Source: Actinophytocola gossypii
Lineage (GTDB): Bacteria > Actinomycetota > Actinomycetes > Mycobacteriales > Pseudonocardiaceae
Reading direction: 5' to 3'
Length of the DNA stretch: 64,000 nt
Assembly: GCF_025165815.1 (NCBI RefSeq)
Contig: NZ_JAFFZE010000012.1
Coordinates: 124,001 to 188,000 of the forward strand
A program made the position numbers and the translations under genes. A model generated the notes under the pieces. That model did no database searches, was not told where the DNA came from, and saw only the letters and a list, made by a program, of their open reading frames with translations. Below are positions 16,498 through 25,498 of the stretch, in pieces. Positions within the stretch are counted from its first letter, which is position 1, and every line of letters begins with the position of its first letter.

Positions 16498-17070
16498 ATG
16501 ACTACCCGCACATCCGCACGACGGTCGAGGTTCGCGCTTGCCGGGGCGATCGCCGCCACCGTCGCCGCCGTCGGGCTGGTGACCGGCTCGGCGATGGCCA
16601 GCCCGGCCGCCGACCCCGCCGCGCCGGGCACGCACGTTCCGGCCACGATCGAACCCGCCGAGTGCGAGAGCATCCCGCCGGACCGCGATCTCGCCGTCAC
16701 CCAGACCGTCCACCAGGTCGGGCTCGACCTCGGCGCGTCGGACAAGGTCATGCTGGCCGCGTTCGAGGCGGGCTGGGTCGAGTCGCACATGAACAACCTG
16801 CCGTGCGGGGACAAGGACTCGCTCGGCGTGTTCCAGCAGCGCCCGAGCCAGGGTTGGGGCACGCCGGAGGAGATCATGGACGTCACCTACGCCGCCACCC
16901 AGTTCTTCGAACAGGCCATCCACAACGAGCCGCTCTACCCGGACCTGACCGCCGGCCTGCTGGCCCAGACGGTGCAGCGGTCGTGCTGCCCGGAGCGCTA
17001 CGACGAGGCCGAGCCGAAGGCGCTGGAGATGCTGGCCGAGGTCGGCGCACTGAGCTCCCGGGAGCGGTGA
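16498..17070 (+). CDS. Exported lysozyme-like protein
   Basis: 190 residues with a signal peptide (RRSRFALAGAIAATVAAVGLVTGSAMA). The mature part contains MLAAFEAGWVESHMNNL followed by SLGVFQQRPSQGWG, the active-site region of actinomycete lysozyme/transglycosylase-like proteins in which the Glu of VESH is the likely acid, and paired cysteines (CGDKD, SCCPERY). It probably cleaves peptidoglycan outside the cell. ATG 16498 follows a GGGAAGGGAAG stretch. Its stop overlaps the next start by one base (TGATG), so both hydrolases are made together. Confidence 0.75.
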   Translation: MTTRTSARRSRFALAGAIAATVAAVGLVTGSAMASPAADPAAPGTHVPATIEPAECESIPPDRDLAVTQTVHQVGLDLGASDKVMLAAFEAGWVESHMNNLPCGDKDSLGVFQQRPSQGWGTPEEIMDVTYAATQFFEQAIHNEPLYPDLTAGLLAQTVQRSCCPERYDEAEPKALEMLAEVGALSSRER

Positions 17071-18125
17071 TGCGCGCCAGGACCACGCTCGGCGCGGCCG
17101 CGCTGATCGTCGGCGCGGTGATTGCGGGGCTCGCCACGCCGGCGCAGGCCGGACAGGCCGACCCGTTCACGGCCGCGGCCGCCGAGTTCGACGTGCCCAG
17201 GGACCTGATCGTCGCGGTCGGCTACGGCGAGACCCGGCTCGACGGGCACGGCGGCGCGCCGAGCCAGGACAACGGGTTCGGTGTCATGCACCTGGTCAGC
17301 AACCCGTCCCGGCACACGCTCGAGCGGGCCGCGCGGCTCACCGGGGAACCGGTCGCCGAGCTGCGCACCGACACGGCGGCGAACGTCCGGGGCGGCGCGG
17401 CGGTGCTGCGCGCCATGGCCGACGAGCACGGGCTGTCCGGTGCCGACCGGGACCGGCTCGGCGCCTGGTACCCGGTGGTCGCGAGCTACGGCGGTGCCGC
17501 CGACGACCGGGTCGCCCGGATGTACGCGGACATGGTGTACGACCTGCTGCGCGCGGGTGTCGACGCGCGAGGGGTGACCGCAGAGGCCCGGGACGTGCTG
17601 CCGGAGCTCGGGCGGTTCGCTTCCGTGCGGGCGCTGGACGAGGGCGCCGGTGCGCTCGACTACCCGGGCGCGATCTGGAACCCCGCGCACAGCGCGAACT
17701 TCGCCGCCGGGCGCACCGACACGATCCGGACGGTGGTCGTGCACGTCACGCAGGGGTCGTACGCGGGCTCGATCAGCTGGTTCCAGGACCCGGCCTCGCA
17801 GGTCAGCGCGCACTACGTCATCCGGTCCTCGGACGGCGAGATCACCCAGATGGTGCACGACCAGGACACCGCCTGGCACGCCCGATCGGCCAACGCCAGC
17901 TCCATCGGCATCGAGCACGAGGGCTGGATCGACGACCCGGCGTGGTTCACCGAGACCATGTACCGCTCGTCGGCGGCGCTGACCGCCTGGCTGTGCGACA
18001 CCTACGGGCTGGCCAAGACCCGGGACGTGATCGTCGGGCACAGCGAGGTGCCGGGCAACGACCACACCGACCCCGGCCCGAACTGGGACTGGGACCACTA
18101 CATGTCGCTGGTCAACGGCGGCTGA
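17070..18125 (+). CDS. Exported N-acetylmuramoyl-L-alanine amidase
   Basis: 351 residues with a signal peptide ending near PAQA. The N-terminal half (about 30-190) resembles a lytic-transglycosylase-like or lysozyme-like fold (VAVGYGETRLDGH, NGFGVMHLVSNPS). The C-terminal half is an Amidase_2 domain with zinc and catalytic motifs VVVHVTQGS, WHARSANASSIGIEHEG and HSEVPGNDHTDPGPNWDW. It cleaves the amide bond between muramic acid and the peptide stem. It is coupled to the preceding lysozyme-like gene through a TGATG overlap, so the pair may attack glycan and peptide bonds together. A strong terminator follows. Confidence 0.88.
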   Translation: MRARTTLGAAALIVGAVIAGLATPAQAGQADPFTAAAAEFDVPRDLIVAVGYGETRLDGHGGAPSQDNGFGVMHLVSNPSRHTLERAARLTGEPVAELRTDTAANVRGGAAVLRAMADEHGLSGADRDRLGAWYPVVASYGGAADDRVARMYADMVYDLLRAGVDARGVTAEARDVLPELGRFASVRALDEGAGALDYPGAIWNPAHSANFAAGRTDTIRTVVVHVTQGSYAGSISWFQDPASQVSAHYVIRSSDGEITQMVHDQDTAWHARSANASSIGIEHEGWIDDPAWFTETMYRSSAALTAWLCDTYGLAKTRDVIVGHSEVPGNDHTDPGPNWDWDHYMSLVNGG

Positions 18126-18131
18126 GCGGGC

Positions 18132-18160
18132 GAGGAGGGCCGGCCGGGCCGGCCCTCCTC
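18132..18160. terminator. Bidirectional GC-rich terminator
   Basis: Fourteen-bp arms GAGGAGGGCCGGCC and its complement meet around a single central G. It fills the gap between the convergent amidase gene (18125) and the transporter gene (18162). Confidence 0.75.
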
Positions 18161-18161
18161 C

Positions 18162-19448
18162 CTACATGAAGTAGCGCAGCCAGACGTACAGCCACGCCAG
18201 CAGCAGGCTGAACACCGTCACCACGATGCCGTACCGGGTGAACTGCCAGAAGCTGATCCGGTGACCGGACCGCGCGGCGATCCCGATGGCGACCACGTTG
18301 GCGCTCGCCGCCACCGCGGTGCCGTTGCCGCTGAAGTCCGCGCCGAGCGCGAACGCCCACCACAGCGCCTCGCCGGTCGCCGGGTTCGGCGCCTGGGCGA
18401 CCACACCCTCCACGATCGGGGCCATCGTCGCGGTGTACGGGATGTTGTCGAAGAACGCGCCGAGCACACCGGAGCCGAACAGCAGTGCCGTGGCGGCCAC
18501 GAAGTAGTTGTCGCCGAACTGCTCGATCGCCCACTCGCCGACGGTGTCGATCACACCGGTGTGCACCAGGCCGGCGACCATGATGAACAGGCCGGCGAAG
18601 AACGCGAGCGTGCCCCACTCGACCTCGTCGAGCACCTCCTCGGCGTCGACGCGGGCCACCAGGTACATCACGCCGGCCCCGACCAGCGCCACCACCGACG
18701 GCTCGACGTGGAGCACCGAGTGCAGGCCGAAGCCGACCACCACGAGGCCGAGCACGACCAGGCAGCGGATGAGCAGCTTCGGGTCCTTGATCGCCCGCTT
18801 CTCCTGCAGCGAGAGCACCTCGGCGACCCGGTCGGCGTTGTAGACGAACGACTTGCGGAACAGGAACTTCGTCAGCACCACGAACAGGGCGAAGATCACG
18901 ACCACGACCGGCGCCATGTGCACCAGGAAGTCGTTGAACGTCAGACCGGCCCGGCTGCCGATGATGATGTTCGGCGGGTCACCGATCAACGTCGCCGCGC
19001 CGCCGATGTTGGACGCCAGCACCTCGGCGATCAGGTACGGCTGCGCGGGGATCCGCAACCGGTTGCAGACCACGATCGTCACCGGGGCGACCAGCATGAT
19101 CGTGGTGACGTTGTCCAGGAACGGCGACGCGACCGCGGTGATCAGCATCAGCATGACCATCAGCCGGTACGGCTGGCCCTTGGACCGCTTGGCCGCCCAG
19201 ATCGCCAGGTAGTCGAACAGCCCGGTCGGTTTGATGATCCCGACGATGATCATCATCCCGAACAGCAGGAAGATGACGTTCCAGTCGATGCCCTCGTGCT
19301 CGGAGTAGAACACGTCCGCGCCGGGGACGAGGCCGAGCACGGCCATCGCGCCCGCGGCGACGAGCACGACCTTGACCTTGCCCACCTTCTCCGTGGCGAT
19401 GAAGTAGAACGCCACGAAGAAGATCGCCAGTGCGAGGACCGCGCTCAT
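18162..19448 (-). CDS. ArsB/NhaD (SLC13-type) ion permease
   Basis: 428 residues and about eleven hydrophobic segments. Family motifs are visible: FLDNVTTIMLVAPVT with the buried acidic DN, GGAATLIGDPPNIIIGS, and in the second half FFDNIPYTATM and GADFSGNGTAVAASANVV, the repeated halves of the ion transporter superfamily. Relatives are sodium/proton antiporters or arsenite/dicarboxylate permeases; the ion is not decided by sequence, and no ars genes are near. It sits 18 bp after the CBS-domain gene in the same direction, which suggests that the CBS protein gates or senses for the transporter. Confidence 0.85.
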   Translation of the reverse strand: MSAVLALAIFFVAFYFIATEKVGKVKVVLVAAGAMAVLGLVPGADVFYSEHEGIDWNVIFLLFGMMIIVGIIKPTGLFDYLAIWAAKRSKGQPYRLMVMLMLITAVASPFLDNVTTIMLVAPVTIVVCNRLRIPAQPYLIAEVLASNIGGAATLIGDPPNIIIGSRAGLTFNDFLVHMAPVVVVIFALFVVLTKFLFRKSFVYNADRVAEVLSLQEKRAIKDPKLLIRCLVVLGLVVVGFGLHSVLHVEPSVVALVGAGVMYLVARVDAEEVLDEVEWGTLAFFAGLFIMVAGLVHTGVIDTVGEWAIEQFGDNYFVAATALLFGSGVLGAFFDNIPYTATMAPIVEGVVAQAPNPATGEALWWAFALGADFSGNGTAVAASANVVAIGIAARSGHRISFWQFTRYGIVVTVFSLLLAWLYVWLRYFM

Positions 19449-19466
19449 TGTGCGGAACCCACTGGC

Positions 19467-19961
19467 TCAGTCGCCGAGGTTGTTGACGGCGAGACTGGTC
19501 AGCAGGCGCTCGAGCGTGACCGCTCCGGTCAGCACGCCCCGCGCGTCGACGACCGCGACCAGGGGGCTGCGCAGCCTGGCCATCGCCGCGGCGACCTCGA
19601 GCAGGGTCGCGTCCTCGGCGACGGTGACCGGGCGGGCCGCCTGCCGGGGCAGGCACTCGCCGACCGTGCGCTCGCCGAGTTCGGTCCAGAACGTGTCGGC
19701 GTGCTCCTCGTCGATGGTCCGCGCCAGCGCCGGGTCGTCCTGGTACGACGACGGCACGGCGAGCCGGAGGACCTGGGTCCCGGGCAGCACCACCGACGGC
19801 CGGGAGAACTCGTCCACCAGGATCAGGCCGGGCAGCCGTCGCACGACCATGGCCCGTACCACCCGGATCACCGGGTCGTCGGCCGTGACCGTCGGCATGG
19901 TGACGGCGATGTCGCGTGCTTTCATGGCCTCGATCCGTGGTGAAGTCTCCGAAGTGGTCAC
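19467..19961 (-). CDS. CBS-domain pair protein
   Basis: 164 residues from GTG 19961, or 152 from the ATG at 19925 ([18 protein letters not shown]), which is the usual start of such proteins; neither has a clear ribosome site. Two CBS modules are visible (about 14-65 and 110-160), joined by a linker. CBS pairs bind adenine nucleotides and regulate partners. It is cotranscribed with, and upstream of, an ArsB/NhaD-type permease, an arrangement that suggests energy-dependent control of transport. Confidence 0.8.
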   Translation of the reverse strand: MTTSETSPRIEAMKARDIAVTMPTVTADDPVIRVVRAMVVRRLPGLILVDEFSRPSVVLPGTQVLRLAVPSSYQDDPALARTIDEEHADTFWTELGERTVGECLPRQAARPVTVAEDATLLEVAAAMARLRSPLVAVVDARGVLTGAVTLERLLTSLAVNNLGD

Positions 19962-20094
19962 CTTCCAAGTCTTTGCTGGTCAGGGCCTTGAAACCATTGG
20001 GGCTGACACCCAACTCGAGTGGGGTGCGGCATGTAGGCCGGGATGGGGGCCGCCCCGCATGGACATCCGCGCGCGGGGCGACCACCCTGGAGCG

Positions 20095-21060
20095 ATGAGC
20101 GTCAACCCCGCACCGGTGCGGCCGGAGCGGTCGCTGTTCCGGCGGCTGTTCCTGATCAACGGGCTGGTGTTCACCATCGGTACGGTGGTGCTCGCGTTGT
20201 CGCCGGCGACGGTGTCCGCGCCGGTGCTGGTGACCGAGATCCCGGTGCTGATCGTCGGCCTCGCGGTGATCCTCGCGGCGAACGCGGTGCTGGTGCGGAG
20301 CAGTCTCGCGCCGCTCGGCTCACTGGCCACGCTGATGGAGCGGGTGGACCTGCTGCGGCACGGCGACCGGCTCCTCGAACGGGGCAACGGGGACCTCACC
20401 CACCTGATCCGCACGTTCAACGAGATGCTCGACCGGCTCGAGGCCGAGCGCAGCGCCGCGAGCGCGCACGCGCTGGCCGCGCAGGAGGGCGAGCGGCAGC
20501 GGATCGCCCGCGAGCTGCACGACGAGATCGGGCAGAGCCTGACCGTGGTGCTGCTCGGGCTCAAGCGGGTGGTCGACCAGGCGCCGGCCGAGCTGCGCGA
20601 GGAGCTGCACGGCGTGCAGGAGGGGGTGCGTGCGAGCCTGGACGAGGTGCGGCAGGTGGCCAGACGGCTGCGCCCGGGCGTCCTGTCCGACCTGGGGCTC
20701 GCCAGCGCGCTGAGCGCGTTGAGCAGCGAGTTCTCCGAGATGAGCGGGGTACCGGTGACCAAGAAGGTCTCGGACCTGCCGGTCCTCGACGACGACGTGG
20801 AGCTGGTGCTCTACCGGATCGCGCAGGAGGGGCTGACCAACGTGGCCAGGCACGCGAGAGCCAGCCGGGTCGAGCTGACCCTGCGCCAGGAGCTCGACGG
20901 CCTGACCCTGCGGATCTCCGACGACGGCCGGGGCGGCGTGCTCCGCGAGGGCGCCGGGATCCGCGGCATGCGGGAACGGGCGCTGCTGGTCGGCGCCACG
21001 CTCACCATCGACTCCAAGCGCGGCGACGGCACCGACGTGATCCTGGTGGTGCCGGCATGA
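20095..21060 (+). CDS. Sensor histidine kinase, NarX/DesK-like
   Basis: 321 residues. Two transmembrane segments (about 17-35 and 43-65) flank a very short outer loop, so the sensor probably detects a membrane or intracellular cue. A HAMP-like linker follows, then a HisKA_3 dimerisation domain with the phosphorylated His in ARELHDEIGQS, and an HATPase_c domain (QEGLTNVARHARAS, DDGRGG, GIRGMRERA). ATG 20095 has GGAG just upstream; an in-frame ATG at 20059 is weaker. The stop overlaps the response regulator start as ATGA, so kinase and regulator are coupled. Confidence 0.92.
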   Translation: MSVNPAPVRPERSLFRRLFLINGLVFTIGTVVLALSPATVSAPVLVTEIPVLIVGLAVILAANAVLVRSSLAPLGSLATLMERVDLLRHGDRLLERGNGDLTHLIRTFNEMLDRLEAERSAASAHALAAQEGERQRIARELHDEIGQSLTVVLLGLKRVVDQAPAELREELHGVQEGVRASLDEVRQVARRLRPGVLSDLGLASALSALSSEFSEMSGVPVTKKVSDLPVLDDDVELVLYRIAQEGLTNVARHARASRVELTLRQELDGLTLRISDDGRGGVLREGAGIRGMRERALLVGATLTIDSKRGDGTDVILVVPA

Positions 21061-21695
21061 CCGCCACACGGATCCTGCTGGCCGACGACCACGCGCTGGT
21101 CCGGCGGGGCCTGCGGCTGATCCTGGACGCCGAGCCGGACCTGGACGTGGTGGCCGAGGCCGCCGACGGCGCTGAGGCGGTGAGCCTGGTCGGCGCGGGC
21201 GGCATCGACCTGGCGATCCTGGACATCGCGATGCCCAGGATGACCGGGTTGCAGGCGGCGCGGGAGATCGCGCAGCGGGCACCGGACGTGCGGATCCTGG
21301 TGCTGTCCATGTACGACAACGAGCAGTACCTGTTCGAGGCGCTGAAGGCGGGCGCGTCCGGGTACGTGCTGAAGTCGGTGGCCGACCAGGACCTGATGGC
21401 CGCCTGCCGGGCCGCCATGCGCGGCGAGCCGTTCCTGTACCCGGCGGCGGTCACCGCGCTGATCCGCGACCACCTGCGCCGGGGCAGGCTGCCGGACAGC
21501 GTGCTCACCCCACGCGAGGAGGAGATCGTCAAGCTGATCGCCGAGGGCAACTCCACCAAGGAGATCGCCGACCTGCTCATGATCAGCGCCAAGACCGTCG
21601 ACCGGCACCGGGCGAACATCCTCGCCAAGCTCGGCATGCGCGACCGCCTGGACCTGACCCGGTACGCCATCCGCGCGGGCCTGGTGGAGCCGTAG
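21057..21695 (+). CDS. NarL/LuxR-family response regulator
   Basis: 212 residues. The receiver domain has the acidic pocket LLADDH, the phosphorylated Asp in LAILDIAMP and the Lys of VLKSV. The C-terminal LuxR-type helix-turn-helix reads LTPREEEIVKLIAEGNSTKEIADLLMISAKTVDRHR in shape. It overlaps the kinase gene by 4 bp and is its partner. Targets are unknown; the divergent CBS/transporter operon is the nearest candidate. Confidence 0.93.
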   Translation: MTATRILLADDHALVRRGLRLILDAEPDLDVVAEAADGAEAVSLVGAGGIDLAILDIAMPRMTGLQAAREIAQRAPDVRILVLSMYDNEQYLFEALKAGASGYVLKSVADQDLMAACRAAMRGEPFLYPAAVTALIRDHLRRGRLPDSVLTPREEEIVKLIAEGNSTKEIADLLMISAKTVDRHRANILAKLGMRDRLDLTRYAIRAGLVEP

Positions 21696-21706
21696 GTCCC
21701 GGGTGG

Positions 21707-23728
21707 TCACAGGTGGTCGCGGGGGAAGGTCATGGTCCAGTTGCGGGACCGGACGCGGGTCTGGCCCTCGAAGGCGTCCAGGCGGGCGTGCAGGTGGAAG
21801 TCGGTCGGGGTGCAGGTCAGCACCTGGCGGGTCTCGATCCGGGTGGCCCAGTCGCCGCGGGCGAACGTCATGACCCACTCGGTCTCGCCGCGGACCGAGG
21901 AGTAGTCGTCGGCGGTCCAGCTGTAGCGCTCCCGCACGTCCTTGCGGATCTCGGTGCCGGTGTCCTCGTAGCGCACCACGCCGGTGTCCTTCACCACGTC
22001 CAGCGCCGAGTCGTAGGTGATCATGCTGCGGCCGACGTCCCAGCGGTAGTCCCCCTGCTCCAGCACCGTCGTCGCCAGCGGCCGGGTGCCCTCCGGCTCG
22101 TCGAACGGGCGCAGGCTGACCTCGTCCGGCGCGGCGACCGGGCGGATCGGCAGCTCCAGGAAGCTCCCCGCGGTGTGCACGGACAGCCGCACCGGCTCCG
22201 GCGGGGGCCAGGCCAGCGGCCAGTACGACGTGGAAAGCGACAGCCGGATCCGGTGCCCGGCGGGGAACGCCTGCGCGACGCCGTTCAGCGGGACCTCCAC
22301 CTGGTACCGGCGGCCCGGCACCAGCGGCTCGGGGTGGTCGTGCGAGTCGCGGTGGCACAGGTTCAGCAGGCCGTAGGTCACCCGGGTGGCGCGCCCGTCC
22401 TCGGCCACGTCGGACAGCCGGGCCGCGACCATCGCTACCGGCCGGTCGGCCGACACGTCCAGCCGCACCACCGGTGAGCCGAGGATCTCGCACTGCTCGG
22501 TCAGCACGTCGGAGGTGAACACCAGCGAGCCGCCGTCCTCCTCGCGCTGGTCGTAGGGCAGGTCCGGCGGCGCGCTGTAGGAGGACCACTTGCCGGCGAA
22601 CTGCCCGACCGACAGCGGGGACTCGATCGTCACCACGTCCACCGGCACCTTCGCGTCCCGGTGCGCGATCCGGTGCGGCGCCAGCGGGTGCAGGTCGCGA
22701 CGGATGTTCGGCGACGGCCAGCTCGGCTCCCCGACCCAGCGGCCGGGGCGTTGTTCGTAGGACGTGGACGGCGGCACGCTGTCCTGCATCCAGGTCCGCA
22801 GCACCGGTTCGTCCACATCGGACTCCCCGTTCCGCAGCCACCGGTCGAACCAGCGCACCACCTCCTGCAGGTAGCCGATCGCCGGCCCCGGCACGCCCAG
22901 GTGCGGGTACTTGTGCGACCACGGCCCGATCAGCCCCTTGCGCGGCACGTCCAGGCCCTCCACCAGCCGCAGCACGGCGTTGGAGTAGCCGTCGGCCCAC
23001 CCGCACGAGGCGAACACCGGCACCCGGATAGCCGAGAAGTCCTCGCACACCGACGCGTGCCGCCAGTAGTCGTCGCGGCGCTGGTGGCGCAGCCACTCCG
23101 CGACCCACGGCCGCGCCGCGTCCAGCCGCTCGGTCCACATGCGACGCCAGTCCGCGCCGGCCAGCGCCGGGTCGGGCGGGCATACGGAGTAGGCGAACAT
23201 GGTGCCGGACTCGGCCAGGTTGTCCGACAGCATGCACCCGCGCATGTAGTGCATGTCGTCGGCGAAGCGGTCGTCGGTGAACGAGGCGATGCAGATCGCG
23301 CCGAGGCTCGGCGGTTGCCGCGCGGCGACCTGGAGCGCGGAGAACCCGCCCCAGGAGATGCCCATCATCCCGGTCGTCCCGTCGCACCACGGCTGCGCGG
23401 CGAGCCAGGCCAGCACGTCCTCGGCGTCGCGCTGCTCCTGTTCGAGGTACTCGTCGACGAGCACGCCGTCGGAGTCACCGCTGCCCCGGATGTCCACCCG
23501 CACGCAGGCGAAGCCGTGCCCGGCCAGGTACGGGTGCGCGATCGAGTCGCGGACCGAGGTCAGGTCCCGCTTGCGGTACGGGATGTACTCCAGGATCGCC
23601 GGCACCGGGTGCTCGTCGGAGTCCAGCGGCCGCCAGATCCTGGCGGCCAGCCGGGTTCCGTCCGTCGTCGGGACGACGACGTGCTCGTCCTCCTTGATCT
23701 CGTACGGCAGTGAGGTGACGACACGCAT
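21707..23728 (-). CDS. CocE/NonD-family alpha/beta hydrolase (X-Pro dipeptidase-like, S15)
   Basis: 673 residues without a signal peptide. The nucleophile motif GISWGG, the region GSGDSDG, and HKYPH-containing segments mark the S15/CocE catalytic domain (about 15-330); a C-terminal jelly-roll domain follows (GSPVVRLDVSADRPVAMVAARLSD, FPAGHRIRLSLSTSYWP). The family includes cocaine esterase, cephalosporin acylases and X-Pro dipeptidyl peptidases, so an acyl or amide substrate is likely. ATG 23728 is chosen with AAGGGGGA 10 nt upstream; a GTG at 23749 overlaps the upstream stop as GTGA and is the alternative. It follows an ATP-grasp gene and is probably translated with it. Confidence 0.85.
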   Translation of the reverse strand: MRVVTSLPYEIKEDEHVVVPTTDGTRLAARIWRPLDSDEHPVPAILEYIPYRKRDLTSVRDSIAHPYLAGHGFACVRVDIRGSGDSDGVLVDEYLEQEQRDAEDVLAWLAAQPWCDGTTGMMGISWGGFSALQVAARQPPSLGAICIASFTDDRFADDMHYMRGCMLSDNLAESGTMFAYSVCPPDPALAGADWRRMWTERLDAARPWVAEWLRHQRRDDYWRHASVCEDFSAIRVPVFASCGWADGYSNAVLRLVEGLDVPRKGLIGPWSHKYPHLGVPGPAIGYLQEVVRWFDRWLRNGESDVDEPVLRTWMQDSVPPSTSYEQRPGRWVGEPSWPSPNIRRDLHPLAPHRIAHRDAKVPVDVVTIESPLSVGQFAGKWSSYSAPPDLPYDQREEDGGSLVFTSDVLTEQCEILGSPVVRLDVSADRPVAMVAARLSDVAEDGRATRVTYGLLNLCHRDSHDHPEPLVPGRRYQVEVPLNGVAQAFPAGHRIRLSLSTSYWPLAWPPPEPVRLSVHTAGSFLELPIRPVAAPDEVSLRPFDEPEGTRPLATTVLEQGDYRWDVGRSMITYDSALDVVKDTGVVRYEDTGTEIRKDVRERYSWTADDYSSVRGETEWVMTFARGDWATRIETRQVLTCTPTDFHLHARLDAFEGQTRVRSRNWTMTFPRDHL

Positions 23729-23745
23729 CCGCTCGGTTTCCCCCT

Positions 23746-25014
23746 TCACTCCTCGGCGAACTCGAACGGCAGCGCCGCCACGCACCGCTCGTACTTGTCC
23801 TCCAGTTCCGCCACGCTGTCCGCGCCGACGATGATCTCGGCCAGCTCGTAGCTGTAGCTGTCCTGCGACATCCCGTCGGACAGCCGCGCGCCGTCCGCGG
23901 CGCGGCGCAGGACGTGCACGCCGTCGATGTCCCGCTGCACCGCCTCGATGTCCGCCGGCGACGGGCCACGCACCAGCAGACCGTCCTCGAATCGCCGCAG
24001 GTACCACCGGGCCGAGATCGCGTACTCCCCCTCGCCCTTCTGGCCGGGGTCCTCACCGAGCGCGACCTTCACCATGTAGTGGTGGTTGGGGAACCCGTCG
24101 ACCTGCTCGAACAGCTCCGCGTGCGACTGGGAGTGCCGGGGGTTGATCTCCAGCACGGTGACCTCGTTGGTCTCCGGGTCGCAGAAGAACTCGATGCTGA
24201 ACGTGGCGTTGTCGTAGCCGATGCCCGCCATGACCCGCCGGGACACGTCGGCGAGCCGGTCGCACATGGTCGCCGGCAACCGCGCCGGGTACTGGTGGCG
24301 CAGGAAGCTCGACACCCCGGGGTAGATCAGCGAGTCCAGCACGCCGTACACCACGACCTGTCCGTCCTGGACGTAGCCCTCGACCGCCGCGCGGTTCCCG
24401 GACAGTGCCCGCTCGGCCAGCGCCACCTGCCCGCCGACCTCGGCGATCTCCGGCGGCAGGTCGGCCTGGGCGAGCACGTACTCGAACGGCTCCCCCACCC
24501 GGCCGATGCCGTCCCGCAGCTCGGCGACGGCCTCGTCGAACTCCTGGTCGCTGGTGACCTCGAAGGCGAGTTTGGACGAGAACGACTTCACCGGCTTGAG
24601 CCAGCACGGGTAGCCGACGTCCGCCGGCAGCACCGGGTCCTCCAGGTCCACCACGCCGAACGGGGCGTACTCCTTGATCACGTCACGTTGGACGAGCCTG
24701 CTCCAGTACTTGTGCTCGCACTTCAGCACCGCGTCCAGACTCGCGCCGCGCACGCCGAACCGCTCGCACAACAGCGGGACGATCGTGCTGACCGGGAAGT
24801 CCCAGAATCCCACGATCGCGTCGATCGTCTCGTCGAACGCCGCGATCCTGCTCTCGGCCTCGGCCAGCAGGCGCTCGATCTCGATGTCGCCGAACTGCAG
24901 TTCCGGGATGGTCAGCAGGCCGTGGAAGGCGTAGCGGTCCGCGTCCGGGATCCGCTCCAGTAGCCGCTGGTTCTCCTCGTCGAGGCCGAGCACCACGATG
25001 TTGCGCTTCGTCAA
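23746..25014 (-). CDS. ATP-grasp ligase of unknown substrate
   Basis: 422 residues from a TTG start with GAGGAG six bases upstream. The central region has ATP-grasp features: a lysine-rich substrate loop (CWLKPVKSFSSKLAFEV), SIEFFCD and the magnesium-binding VLEINPRHSQSHAELFE. Such enzymes join a carboxylate, activated as acyl phosphate, to an amine or thiol. The N terminus (IVVLGLDEENQRLLERI) is a Rossmann-like preATP domain. Neighbours are a DUF6098 protein upstream and a CocE-type hydrolase downstream in one operon. It could be an amino-acid or dipeptide ligase; the substrate cannot be named from sequence. Confidence 0.75.
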   Translation of the reverse strand: MTKRNIVVLGLDEENQRLLERIPDADRYAFHGLLTIPELQFGDIEIERLLAEAESRIAAFDETIDAIVGFWDFPVSTIVPLLCERFGVRGASLDAVLKCEHKYWSRLVQRDVIKEYAPFGVVDLEDPVLPADVGYPCWLKPVKSFSSKLAFEVTSDQEFDEAVAELRDGIGRVGEPFEYVLAQADLPPEIAEVGGQVALAERALSGNRAAVEGYVQDGQVVVYGVLDSLIYPGVSSFLRHQYPARLPATMCDRLADVSRRVMAGIGYDNATFSIEFFCDPETNEVTVLEINPRHSQSHAELFEQVDGFPNHHYMVKVALGEDPGQKGEGEYAISARWYLRRFEDGLLVRGPSPADIEAVQRDIDGVHVLRRAADGARLSDGMSQDSYSYELAEIIVGADSVAELEDKYERCVAALPFEFAEE

Positions 25015-25024
25015 GTCCCACTCC

Positions 25025-25444
25025 TCAATGCGTCGCGCGGCCCGCGTCGAGCCGGTCCCGGTAGCGCTGGTGCGCGTGCCGGACCAGCTCGCCGGAGAGC
25101 CAGGCGATGGGTTCCACGTCGTCGAGCAACGGCTCGTTGTCCGGTCCGAAGTCGACGACCCGTCCGGTCAGCACCCACGGCCGGGCGCCCTCCCGGAGTT
25201 CGCGTAGGTACTGGCAGATCCGACGGGCGAGCCAGTCCTCCGGGGGCAGCGACCACCAGGCGGGCACCCGCATCGGGTTCGCGGACAGGCCGGGCATGAC
25301 CAGCCCGCTCTCGTGGTCGGTACTGGCGTGCTGGGCGTCGGCGACCGGACCCGGCGAGTAGCGCAGGTACAGCTCGACGCCGTGCTCCATCAGCTGGGTC
25401 AACTCGTCGAGCCGCTCCAGCGTCGGCATTCCCAGCGGATCCAT
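25025..25444 (-). CDS. DUF6098-like protein
   Basis: 139 residues, soluble, with LERLDELTQLMEHGVELYLRYSPGP, a central LSANPMRVPAWWSLPPEDWLARRICQYL and TGRVVDFGPDNEPLL near the end. I recognise the pattern of the uncharacterised actinobacterial DUF6098 family, but no function is known. The stop lies 10 bp before the TTG start of the ATP-grasp gene, whose ribosome site overlaps it, so the two are cotranscribed. It is divergent from the pseudouridine synthase gene, with only 54 bp between the starts. Confidence 0.65.
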   Translation of the reverse strand: MDPLGMPTLERLDELTQLMEHGVELYLRYSPGPVADAQHASTDHESGLVMPGLSANPMRVPAWWSLPPEDWLARRICQYLRELREGARPWVLTGRVVDFGPDNEPLLDDVEPIAWLSGELVRHAHQRYRDRLDAGRATH

Positions 25445-25498
25445 GACCAGGGGGATGCCCCCGGAACGACCTTCGAAAACCCCACTACGCTCCCGCTG

